Shown piece by piece: positions 9,831-19,910 of a stretch of 64,000 nt of DNA (position 1 is the stretch's first letter; each line of letters starts with the position of its first letter). Origin of the DNA: Onchocerca volvulus. Lineage: Eukaryota > Nematoda > Chromadorea > Rhabditida > Onchocercidae. The position numbers and the translations under genes were made by a program. The stretch spans positions 11,804,398 to 11,868,397 of the forward strand of contig HG738139.1 in NCBI GenBank assembly GCA_000499405.2, written 5' to 3'. The notes beneath the pieces are model-generated. The model had not been told where the DNA came from and made no database searches. It was given only the letters and a program-made list of their open reading frames with translations.

Positions 9831-12130
9831 ATGCACCAAGTAAAAGCAGACTCACTTAAACAATGGACACTTTCGAGAAAGTAATTTAACTTTTTTGATA
9901 AAAAGTTAATTTTTATTTACTTCGTTTATCTTTGTGGAAAAAAAAGACAAAAACTGAGCATTTCACAGGAAAGATTACTTCTTATCAAATTCATTCATTT
10001 ACATTAAAATCTTTTTACTTCTTTAGAAAATTGGAATAACAAAGCGGCCGGATTTTAAACTTTTGGGAGTGGGGACATGATTTATTGAGCCAAATATATC
10101 ATTCTGTTCTTTCTGACAATTATATTAATAGATTTGCAAGAAATTTCAGTTGAATATAATTTCTGTCAAAATTTGCAAGGATTTCAGTTGAAAATAATTT
10201 AAAAAAAAAAAAAAAAGAGAAGGAAAGAAAAAGAAAAAGATATTAAAAACAGTGTTTGTCTCATTATACCTGTTCTTTAGATCAAATTAACCGCTAAACA
10301 AAAGGAAGTAATCAGATGGTGAAATAATTCGAGGAAAAAAAGAAAATGAGAAATTATCTATCTGGTAGATCAGTAACTTAAATCCTTTTTCATCCTCGTC
10401 ATTTTGTTTCTTTTTGGATATGGAAAGTTTCAAAATTTTGTCATCAAATTTGGAACTTACCACTTTTTCGAATAAATTTCGTCCATCACTACAAAGCATA
10501 ATTCAAATTGCTTGTATTACACTGTTCCGTTTATCGAGCTATTAAAAAAATCCATTTATTTTACTGTATGCTTGACTAGTAGCTAATTCTATCAGATGGA
10601 TGCCTTTTAATCCTAACTCATCATTAAATCTTTTCGATTATGGATTTCATCTTCTTATCAATTTCCAAGTTATCCAAGAAAACTGGAGAAAAGTTAATTG
10701 AATGTTAAATAATCCATGGTTTGTTTAAATGAATAACCAAAGCATTTCTTGACATTTCTTGATCGAAAATTTCACCGAGGTAAATGTAAATTTCTTAAAC
10801 TGTAAAATATAATCTTCGCATTGCTTATCAATGTTAAATCTTTTTACTTATTCATTTTACGCTTCGTAAGATCTTGTTTAACTCAATAATAATAAACTTG
10901 GAAGATTTTTTTTGCTTCCAAAAAATTACCTGAATTATCCCGCCTGTTTAGAGATGAAGAATGTGTCGCAACCTCTCTCTCTCTCTCGACTTCTCTCATC
11001 TTTTATAAAAAAAGAGTCAACCATGGAGGGAGGATTTAAAGTTTTAATTGTCACTGACCATTGTGTTCACTGACCACTTGCATTAGTTGACCATTGTTGG
11101 TGTGAAGAAGTTGTGTACTTCTCTTTTTCCACATGATTACAGTAATTTCTTACGAATTTTTTCTTTAATATTTTCTATTTGATTTCAAAAAATTTTCATT
11201 TTTCAAATTTTGCAGAACTTTTTGCTCACATTCTTTAGTTATTGAATGGCTTGCAGAATTTGGCTGTCTTTAAAATAAAAATTTGAGTTTTTTTGAAAGA
11301 AAATATTTGAGTATCGATCGAATGAAATCCTAAAATTTAATACCAATTTTTTTCGAAATTTGAAGTTTAATTCAATCTTTGAAAATTATTGCTGATTTCA
11401 GAAGGAAAAAAAAAGTTAATAAGATAATAATTATTGATTCTTGAATCATATTTCAGAATTTGCTGTAAAATCTATTCTCTTTACAAATCATTTTAGCTGT
11501 TGACTTTCTAAGTAATTACTCATCTTCGCAATTTTTATTGCAATCGTTGCTTCCTGCAGGAATCTGCCATCCAGTTAGTGATTTTTCGTAGAAAAATACC
11601 TAAAATGAATTTCAACCCTTTGAATCAGTGAAATTTTTCATAATCAATTTCACCTTAAAATGGCATCATTAAAATATACTGATGAAGTACAAGAACAATT
11701 CCTTACTATAACTCTGCAGTATAGATTTAGAACCTTCAGATTTTTTAAACTTCAGATTTTTCTGTCCAAACTATTGACGAAGTATGGCCATCCTTCATTG
11801 GCAAAACTGCGAACGGATCACCAGGAAAAAACCTAAAAAGTTCTACAGCTAAATTTTGATGATTCAATTCATGTTTTACATTAAATTTCAAATTACAATT
11901 GTAACAATAAGGAAGCTGATGCTTTAAAGGGTACTTTTAGATAGCAACAAATTTTAATAGAAATAAAAAAGAAACACTTAACGTTTCAAATAATACTATT
12001 TATAAAGACAACAACGTTCAGGAAGTTAAAATACTTTTAGATTCTATAGGTCAGAAAGGAAAATTAGAGATATTAAGCAAGATCATTTAAGATAAACAAT
12101 TAGATGAAAGAAATAGAAGCTTCAGAGACT
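9830..12130. other. Gene-poor stretch with short tandem and simple repeats
   Basis: It contains a two-copy tandem repeat at about 10131-10200 (TTTGCAAG...TTTCAGTTGAA...ATAATTT), a poly-A/GA-rich run at 10201-10240, a (CT)n tract at about 10972-10988, and three TGACCA words spaced about 17 bases apart at 11050-11095. Minus-strand frame 10287-10499 is not convincing. No domain was recognised. Confidence 0.45.
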
Positions 12131-12318
12131 GTGAGCGGAAGCTTGATCGAGCCATGCCGCGTGAATGAAGCAAGGCCTTTGGGTTGTAAAGCTCTTTCAG
12201 TGAGGAAGATAATGACGGTACTCGCAGAAGAAGTCCTGGCTAATTCCGTGCGAGCAGCTGCGGTAATACGGAGAGGGCTAGCGTTATTCGCAATTATTGC
12301 GCGTAAAGAGCACGTAGG
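12131..12318 (+). pseudogene. rrs: Fragment of bacterial (Wolbachia/Rickettsiales-type) 16S rRNA gene in nuclear DNA
   Basis: About 190 bases are clearly bacterial small-subunit rRNA. They run through GAGCCATGCCGCGTGAATGA, CTTTGGGTTGTAAAGCTCTT, the universal 515 region (GTGCGAGCAGCTGCGGTAAT), and GCGTTATTCGCAATTATTGC followed by GCGTAAAG. The V3 loop GAGGAAGATAATGACGGTAC and GGAGAGGGCTAGCGTTATTC match what I know of Wolbachia and other Rickettsiales 16S. It carries many substitutions from a functional gene (for example GCAGCTGCGG for GCAGCCGCGG, ATTGCGCG for ATTGGGCG, AGAGCACG for AGGGCGCG), and homology stops abruptly at both ends in nematode-like AT-rich DNA. It is therefore a decayed nuclear insertion, not a working rRNA. 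The 82-codon open frame across it is accidental. It lies about 170 bases upstream of the start codon of the next gene. Confidence 0.93.
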
Positions 12319-12471
12319 ACGAAATGCTCAAATTAAAAAAAGACATAAATAAACATTTAAGTCCGTTGAAATGACTCGCAAATTTAGTATTTCCCAATTT
12401 TTATTCCCTCCTCAAAATATGCGACGCGATTGAAATAGAGCAATAATTGAATGCATACTAATATGCATGAA

Positions 12472-12490
12472 TTTGTAGAACGAAATCATT
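12472..12490 (+). promoter_or_regulatory. Candidate (trans-)splice acceptor and short 5' UTR
   Basis: ATTTGTAG at 12471-12478 is followed by a 12-base leader (AACGAAATCATT) and the ATG at 12491. In nematodes a spliced leader is often added at such a site shortly before the start. No spliced-leader evidence exists in the window itself. Confidence 0.35.
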
Positions 12491-14859
12491 ATGAAAGTAA
12501 AAAGTCAAGAAATGGCAGAAGAAAAATTGATGGAAGTTGAATCGACGTCTACTGCAGCTGCAGAATTGCAAACAATTAAGCAAGTGAGAAAAAGAAGGAA
12601 CAAAAATGGAAATGCAGTAGAAGCTGCTGCAAAGATGAAGTTGATGAAACAGTTTGAAAATCGAATACAAACTTCTGATAATAGCAATAATACTCATAAA
12701 GGTAAAATTTTTTAGCAATAGCTACCATTGAAATATATTTAACATAAGTTTTATTAGTATTTAAAATAGAAAAATGGCGGAAGATTACGGTAGCGAAGAC
12801 AGTTTGTTGATCAAATATACTCATTGCAACCAAATTCGCGTATAAATAATTTTGCGATATCGCAAAGTATTGCTGAAATGCACAAAATTCTTACTAGTGG
12901 GAATGTTTTGTGCCAAAAGAAATAGGAATCAGATTCCATCAGATACGTAATCCTCAAGTAATTGATACATTTTCTTGACACTCTTTCAGACGATTAGAAA
13001 TATTTTTAGAAGTAGCGCATTCTTCACAACAGAATACTTTTAGAATGTAAGGCGAAATCAGATAAAGAGGAAAGCGAAAAAATATCGATTAAGCAAAACG
13101 ATGAATGTATTCACAGGCTGATAAGTGGTAAAGTTTGATGATCTGTTTTTGATATTGGAAAAGTGTATTTATGGAGATTTCTATCTTTCCGTTCCTTTTT
13201 GCTTGATATTGCGAATCTATTTCTTGAAGAATTTTGGTTTTAAGATTTGAAATTATTGCTTCAGCTTCATCGAGTGCTAAACGAAAACGCTCTGAATCGA
13301 AATTACTAAATTTCAATGAACGATACGGTTACAGAACATTTTCGACATTTACACCATCGGAGCAAGAAGAACTTCAACGTGAAGCCTCATATATTTATGA
13401 TGGAGCTATATTTCGGAGGTATTGTTTTTCTTTGGAATGAAAATATGATCTGAATAAAATACTGTAGCAAACACAGAAAAATAAGTGCAATACTGAATTT
13501 TTCTAATTATCATGACTGATGATTCTCTTCATTTTCAGCTTCGACGAATTTAAAATTCATTTCGAGGCGTTTAAAATTGTTGAAAATCATCCTTATCGTG
13601 TATCAAGCTCGGAATTACTTCGAGACGATGAAGGAAAAATTATTGAACGATTTAAATATAAATATGTCGTATTTCATTGTGCTCACTATGGACATCCACG
13701 TAAAAGAGGCACGTTTTATTAACTTTTTTTTTTGATTCGCTTTAATAACTTAGCTTTCTTAATTGTTAATTATGCTTTGATACTAATAATTCAATTTTAA
13801 TTAAGTAGAATCTAAAACTAAAACGAAAAACATTTTATTTTCACTGCAAACTGCTACCAATAAATAAGCTGATGACGCTATTTAAGTAATAAGAACAAAT
13901 TCATCGTTCATATTATTTCGAGATTATTGTTAGAAGTTTCGGTCAGGTGGTTAAATTAAAATATAAATTCATTCTTATCACTCCATGTTGCTATTGAACT
14001 ATAAATAAAGTAGGAGTTTTACGCGTCATTCGTTGTCATTATTCTATGATAATTAATTTTGAAATAAAAAATTACTCCTACAATTGTTAAGCACTCTTAA
14101 AAAATGTTTTATACGAAAAAATCAGAAATTTAACATAATATATTGATTTTTCAGGAAAAGGCAAACGTGCAAACCAAAGTTACTTACCTTTAGGCTGTAA
14201 AGCAAGATTTCGATTAAATGCTGATACTACTAGTGTATGCTTGCGAATCTCATCATTTCGTAACGAACACATAAATCATGAGAATAACGAAGAGGATTAT
14301 TCACGTGTTGTAAATAAAAGAAGGAGAAATTTATTTGGTAAGTTCACTGATTGCCCAAAATTTTATCCCCTGCATTGAAATTATTCAATATCACGAAGTG
14401 AATGATATACTCACAGGCGATCCTGGATCGAGAATTGTTAAAATGGAAGAGATGGATGAAGTAGGTAAGATTTATTCACATTAAGTTTTTTTTTAAATAT
14501 TTTCCATTCGATATAAAAAAACAACACATCGCTATAATATTTCTGGAAAAGTAATATCCGGATGTGATAGCACAATAGACGCGATGATAGATTTTAAAAA
14601 AGATGTAAATGCTTTTGAAGTTACAGAAAACAATCTCGTCCCCGTTTTTTCATTTTCAGAAAATTTTGCTCTCACCAATTCATTGCGAGAAAACTTTGCT
14701 CCAATTATTTCTTCGCCAAGAAATTTTATTCCTACTATTTCATCTCATGTAAATCATAAGAATTGCACCATTACTTCATCCAGCTTCACAGAAGTAAGCA
14801 AACGACTATCTCAAAAAAGAAAGAAAAATGAACAATTTAAGAATTATAGAAAGAATTGA
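12491..14859 (+). CDS. FAR1/ZSWIM3-type zinc-binding protein, six exons
   Basis: Proposed exons are 12491-12701, 13265-13418, 13539-13699, 14155-14337, 14417-14464 and 14552-14859, giving 354 residues with all five junctions in phase. The first four introns have GT donors and CAG acceptors; the fifth acceptor (GGAAAAG) is unusual. Residues 1-121 are basic, Ala/Glu-rich and probably disordered (RKRRNKN, KRKR). Residues about 122-217 form the domain: SFDEFKIHFEAFKIVENHPY, then FKYKYVVFHCAHYGHPRKGK, then LPLGCKARFR and FRNEHINH. This is the N-terminal FAR1-like DNA-binding fold of ZSWIM1/3 proteins. Likely zinc ligands are C169, C190, H214 and H217. The tail is Ser/Asn-rich. No SWIM domain or transposase core is seen, so it may be a stand-alone binding domain derived from a Mutator-like protein. 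Alternative end: a donor GTAAGC at 14794 joining 14869 gives MTKQNDII as the C-terminus. The domain is well supported; exons 5 and 6 less so. Confidence 0.75.
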
Positions 14860-14868
14860 CATTTTCAG

Positions 14869-15226
14869 ATGACAAAGCAAAATGATATAATATAACAAAT
14901 ATTACAACTAAACATATCATTGATAGATTTTCTTCTACAACAAATATCCATTCGTCTAGTATTGTTGAAACAAATTCTTTCTTTATTAAGGAAGCTTTGA
15001 GAGCAAAATTATTACAATGAAATCGAATCGAAGAACGATTTTGATACAGTGGATTTCTGTTCGGTTCTTTCATTCAAAGCGAAGAATATTGTTTTATTTG
15101 GAAGAGAATTTGAATAAAATTGTCACTTTCCGTTTAGATAATGCAATCTCTATGCTTCCAGAATTTCTTCGTCAAATATTGGCAAAAATAATAAATTTAA
15201 TTTTTATTTTAAAACAATTATTGTAA
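14869..15226 (+). pseudogene. Coding-like but interrupted stretch downstream of the FAR1-like gene
   Basis: After a clean acceptor (ATTTTCAG ending 14868), one frame reads YNITNITTKHIIDRF, SSTTNIHSSSIVET, FFIKEALRAKLLQ with a stop before and after. A second frame (15017-15223) reads HSKRRILFYLEENLNKIV, then RLDNAISMLPEFLRQILAK. The composition is more protein-like than the surrounding AT-rich DNA. These could be additional 3' exons of the FAR1-like gene with splice sites I cannot place, or a decayed tail. No family is recognised. Confidence 0.3.
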
Positions 15227-15690
15227 ATGTTCTTTGAGAGAACGGCCAAACTCTTTACGTGTATTCTATCAGTTTTTCGATATAAATTTAAATCTGGATA
15301 TTATTTTATGATAATATCATTACAATAAATACATTGTTATAATAGATTAGCAAAGAAATGATGTCTACAATGATGGTCTTCAAAATTGGATTGAAAAATG
15401 CTTTTTTGAGGCTACCATTATATTTCATTTTGAGTTGTATCCTTACTACAAAGATAAATGATATCTTCGGAAGTTGTAAATATGTGAAGCCTAATACAAA
15501 AATTTTTCTTGCTTTTCATTCAAAATTTCGAGAATATCCTTTATCTATGTTACTGATTGAGAGTGGATAATTTCAATCCCGCATTTTTGTTTAGCATATA
15601 ATGAATTTAAAATAAAAATTTGATATCTTTGAATCAAAGATCTCTAAAAATTCAAGATTCGAAAAGGGAAAGAAATGTGAAGACTGAAAA
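15227..15690. other. AT-rich stretch with a doubtful 70-codon ORF
   Basis: A frame at 15358-15570 (+) starts MMSTMMVFKIGLKNAFLRL. It is hydrophobic in its first half, with no recognisable family and no splice context that joins it to a neighbour. It is reported only so the interval is accounted for. Confidence 0.2.
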
Positions 15691-15699
15691 AATGTTTAT

Positions 15700-16680
15700 C
15701 TCCAAAAATAAACTGCTTCAAGTATCCAGAAAAAGTCATCAAGTTTTTATTCTCAGATTGTAGACTTCCTTACTATTTTGTTCATCTAGTTTTCTCGCTC
15801 AAAATACTTAAAATCATTTTTGTCCAGCAGCTACTAAATCGTTTGCAAAGAAAATCAATTTTGGACATATTCTGAAGTTGAAATACGATTCAGTGATCAA
15901 TGATGCATTTTTTTTAACACTACCATCTTATTAACTTTTTTTCTTGAAATATCAGCAACAATTATGGACTCATCTATTTTTTTCGAGAAAAAAATCTCAC
16001 CGACTATTTCATTATCAGAAGATGATTGTTAATTGTAATTCATAAAAGGCATCGTCAGAAATTTGATATTTATTTTTGTAAAAAAAAAAGAAATAAATCA
16101 ATGGTTTTTTTCAAGCGATCAATTAATCAAACTAAGCTTGAATAATTAAATAAAGGGCTTAAAAAGTGAATTTTTTTCCAAACGAAGTTACTTATGGATT
16201 TGAACAAGTTTGAAAGATTACATTAAACTTCAAATTTGGGAAAAAATTTGAAATTGATTTTTAGAATTTCATCGGATTCTGCATTCCAATATTGAAAAAA
16301 AAAAAGAAAAATTGAAATATTCATTTTTAAAATGGCCAAATTTTTGCAAGTCATTATATCAATAGAGGATATGAGCAAAAAGTTTTGTAAGATTTGAGAA
16401 ATGCAAAATTTTTAGAATCGAATAGAAAATGTCAAAAGAAAAAATTGGGGAAAATTACGGTAGACATTCAGAAAAGAACAAAGTACATACAGTTACTTCA
16501 CATTGATAATGATAAATGAGCAAAATTTTCATAAATGTTTTCAATCGCAACTTTCTCCAAGTAATTGAGTGCATTTCTGATTCAAATATAATTATAAATA
16601 TCTTTGTACAAGACTGCTGACATATAAGTGACAACGGATTAAATTTAATCAGAAGTTTTGATTTTTAATTATATCTGAAA
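15700..16680 (+). repeat. Dispersed repeat family A, copy 2
   Basis: This copy is collinear with about 6040-7030 in the same orientation, 9.7 kb away. Blocks with TTCATCTAGTTTTCTCG, AAATCGTTTGCAAAGAAAAT, CAATTTTGGACATATTCTGA, GAGCAAAAAGTTTTGTAAGA and TTTCTCCAAGTAATTGAG parallel copy 1 in order. Copies differ by many substitutions and indels, so the duplication is old. Neither copy has an intact ORF. Confidence 0.75.
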
Positions 16681-17410
16681 TTAGTTCTAATTCTGAAAGA
16701 ATCTCTAAAAGTTATTAGCAAATTATATTTTCAAGTTTTCGCGCTAATTCTACCATTTGGGACCATTTCGATATTTGTTCCAATGTTATGTATCTCTTGC
16801 AGCATTTATTTATTTTTTCCCTGCCGGACAATTGAAACCTTTGTCTTTCAATTATTGATTGATCCATATCAAATGATCTTTACATTAGAAGGTCAAAAAT
16901 CTTCGATCGAATGGAATTTTAATGTCAGATTTATTGCATATATTGGCTTTAATTTAGATAATGCACTAATTTGCTGTACAAATACAATTCCTTCTGTATA
17001 TTTAAAAACATATCCTTAATTCGTCTAAAATTCAGTATCATTTTTTCGGAGATTATTCTCTAGAATAATTGAATTTCTTTCAACATTCTACTTTTTATGA
17101 GCATATTGAAACGATACCACAAATTAGAAAACTGCTAGAATCAAATAATTATTTAATTAAGCAACAATTTTTTCCTTCATTGAGCTATGTATTTGTTAAT
17201 TCTCCTTCGAATAATTACAAATGAAAATTGAGATCGATTACATTTAAACAAAAATTCTTTATTATCAAAAATATTTGCAATTACAAGTATTAATTTCATT
17301 CAACAAAAAAATACGGCTAATTTATTACAAAAATTTAATTTCATCAATTTTCACTAGTTTTTTTCCAGTTGAAATCATTTCTTATTTGTTCGAATCACGA
17401 AAATAGTAAA
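16680..17410. other. Gene-free stretch with a doubtful 78-codon ORF
   Basis: A plus frame at 16783-17019 (MLCISCSIYLFFPCRTIET...) is rich in Phe, Ile and Cys and has no recognised domain. The rest is AT-rich with no exon signals that I could link. Confidence 0.25.
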
Positions 17411-17412
17411 TT

Positions 17413-17724
17413 TCATTCTTGCCTTTCTTTTTCTTCCAGTTCAGACAATTTTTTCCTTATCGAATCACCGAAAGAATAGCTGAAGTATATTTTTTTAGTC
17501 CAACAATTGCATATACCTGACTGGCATCGAAACGAGAACTCTGTCTCAACTTGATAGTTTATATCAATTATCACTGACCCGTCAACCAAACGTAATGTAC
17601 TCAGCGGAATGTCTTTGAATATATCGCTGCAAAAACGAATAATATGGACGGAAAATTCTAGAAAATTGAATAGACATATTCGGATAGAGAAAGCTAAAAA
17701 CAGTTGGGATGCCATGTGAGTCAA
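17413..17724 (-). CDS. Unrecognised 103-codon ORF
   Basis: The minus-strand frame starts MTHMASQLFLAFSIRICLFN. It has a hydrophobic N-terminal third, a more balanced middle (STLRLVDGSVIIDINYQVET, FRCQSGICNCW) and a charged end (IRKKLSELEEKERQE). The composition is better than most ORFs in this AT-rich sequence and the charged C-terminus looks protein-like. I recognise no family. It could be a last exon or a relic of an unseen gene. The 18056-18268 minus frame upstream cannot be joined to it with confidence. Confidence 0.3.
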   Translation of the reverse strand: MTHMASQLFLAFSIRICLFNFLEFSVHIIRFCSDIFKDIPLSTLRLVDGSVIIDINYQVETEFSFRCQSGICNCWTKKIYFSYSFGDSIRKKLSELEEKERQE

Positions 17725-18284
17725 CTGATGATCGTATCATTGCTGTATAATATTTCAAATCTCACACGTAGAAAATTTGGATATATGATTAAATTTGAAA
17801 ATTATCTTGTCAGTTTCATCTCATACAAATCGATCTCATGTTTTCTTCGAAATAATATGAGTTTAAAAAGAAAATTTATAAATTTAAATTGGAAAATGCA
17901 AGTTTTCGCTTTACTACAAATTATGGCTCTTTTTTAATTGCATTTATAATTTCAGCTTCGGAAATGGATCAGGAATTCAAATTCGTTCGTGCATATCGAA
18001 TATGTAATGCATTATACTCTAACTGATAATAATATTATTATTAAATAACATATTACTAAAGCGCACAGCACCAATTATATATTCTTATTGGATCCGAGAC
18101 AAAGAAATGCCGACAGAGTTCGAAGTTTTTCGCATATGAAATTTTATTTATTTGACAATTATGTGACGATAGAGATGTATTAAGTATTAAATTAGTTTGA
18201 AAGAGCACAAAATAATTTTTATCATATGTTCTAGTCAATCTGTTTTTATTAATTCCTAATTCTTGCATGTTTTTTCATTCTATT

Positions 18285-19095
18285 GGCATATGATTTTTTC
18301 TGCTAGTTTTACTTACCTTATGCTTTTAATTAGTTTCATTAATGCACGCCTTTTGTCAGATTTTCTCATTTAATCTTTTTTTGTTAAATTTTAATTGCTA
18401 CGTGTTTCATTATTATTTATTCCAGTTCATCTATTTCTAACAGCCTTATCTATTACATAATTTTTGTCTTGTTTGTGAATAATTTGTTGTTTATTTCACT
18501 CATTGTCTGTCTTTTTTTAATCCTTGTTTTTTAATTACTTATATTAGTTCTCCTTATTGCATAAATTTTTGTTTGTTTCATTTATTTTATACTTTTCATT
18601 GATTTTAATTATGCATTTTTTTTCGTCAGATTTCTGCCTTGTAATCTTTTCTAATATTTCTACTTATTACATGCTTTATTATTACATGTTGTTTGGCAGC
18701 ATTTTCATTCGCTGAATTTTTTATTATTAGCACTTTTTCGTATTTGCTTGTTTATCACTGATTTTTCTTTCTTTTTATTTTCATAACTTCTGCTGATTTA
18801 TATCTTCTTCTTTTGGCATAACTTATTGCATGATTTTTATTAACTTTTCTTTTATTACATTCTGTTTATTAGTTATGCTAATGTATATCTTTCTATTTGC
18901 TTTACTTATTTCATCGTTTTTCAGTTAATTTCAAATGTTAAATGCTTCGTTCTTACCTTCCTTTTATTCTATTTCTTTTTGTTATTTTTACCTGTCCCAT
19001 TTTTTTTTTTTTATAATACTTTTAATAATCCATGAATTTTTTTCTTGCCCTATTAATGCATATTTTTTTAGCTTTATGATTTTTTAATTGATTGC
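18285..19095 (+). repeat. T-rich, strand-asymmetric block with degenerate internal repetition
   Basis: For about 800 bases the plus strand is dominated by T (by eye more than half), with few G. A loosely repeated unit is visible: TTAATTAGTTTCATTAATGC followed by TTTTGTCAGATTTTCTCATT at 18327-18372 resembles TTAATTATGCATTTTTTTTC followed by GTCAGATTTCTGCC at about 18606-18640. There are no ORFs on either strand. It looks like an old, diverged tandem array rather than a gene. Confidence 0.6.
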
Positions 19096-19219
19096 AAAAA
19101 GCAGATTTTCGTTCTATCTTTTATTAATTTTATTTTGAAAAATACAAATTTTGTACAATGTTCGTCGAATTTGAGTAATTTACACGATATTTTTTATTAT
19201 GCAATAGTACAAATAATCA

Positions 19220-19257
19220 TTATCACATATCTATCATAACTGATAGATATGTGATAA
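19220..19257. repeat. Perfect 17-bp hairpin with 4-base loop
   Basis: TTATCACATATCTATCA at 19220-19236 is followed by TAAC and then its exact complement at 19241-19257. It lies between the T-rich block and the 3' end of the GT49 gene. It could form a hairpin in RNA or a cruciform in DNA. No flanking T-run or gene end makes it a recognisable terminator. Confidence 0.8.
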
Positions 19258-19910
19258 GTGTTAGAATTGAAAATATATACAATTTTCAGTTTGTTCTCAT
19301 AATATACCTAATGGAATAGAATAAATCTGTATTTCTGTTTCGTGAATTCAAGAAAAAGCTGGAAGAGAAATTTTTAAGAATTATTAGGAAATTCGAAATA
19401 CCGATGACTGTGATTTCTTTTTGAATTTTCATAATTTAGAAATTTAGACGTTTGAGATAATGTTGAAGCAAAAAAAAAAAAAAGTGGTTTTCTTAAAACA
19501 AGTCAGAAATTTGATATTTTCATGACAAGATTGAATTTTCTTTATTGTGGATCTATTTCACCAAAGTTGATTTGTATAACAATAGACTAATACGAGGATT
19601 TTTTATCATATCGATCGGTGCTATATGATTATCAGAATGACTACGGTATCTTTGTGAACAGTGGCAAATGAATAGTGAGTGTACCATAGTTTCTCATAAA
19701 TTAATTGTGTTTTAGTCGATAAATTTGGAAAAAAAAAAAACTAAAAATTGATAAAAAATTGTCCATGATTATTTTGTTAGAATTTTTGTGATCGTTAAAA
19801 ATTTCAAAAATATTACTTGAAATTCAAAATGTTGTAATACCAACAATAACAACTCACAAGTAAACCACTTTTCAGGTTCATTTTTTGGTATCGTTCTGGA
19901 TAATTCGATG
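19258..19910. other. 3' flank of the GT49 gene
   Basis: AT-rich sequence with poly-A runs at about 19471-19483 and 19730-19740. No exon was recognised. The 3' UTR of the minus-strand glycosyltransferase gene must start here, but no polyadenylation site could be chosen. Confidence 0.4.

Noticed and set aside
12104..12352. 82-codon open frame across the 16S fragment
   Set aside because: It translates rRNA sequence; the frame is accidental and the nucleotide match to 16S explains the region.
12458..12833. Three overlapping minus-strand frames opposite the first exon of the FAR1-like gene
   Set aside because: They are antisense shadows of the plus-strand exon, with no splice context of their own.
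13089..13316. Minus-strand 75-codon frame MKFSNFDSERFRLALDEAEA...
   Set aside because: It looks protein-like, but it overlaps exon 2 of the FAR1-like gene, which is in phase with both neighbours and carries the start of the recognised protein. The antisense frame is the likelier shadow.
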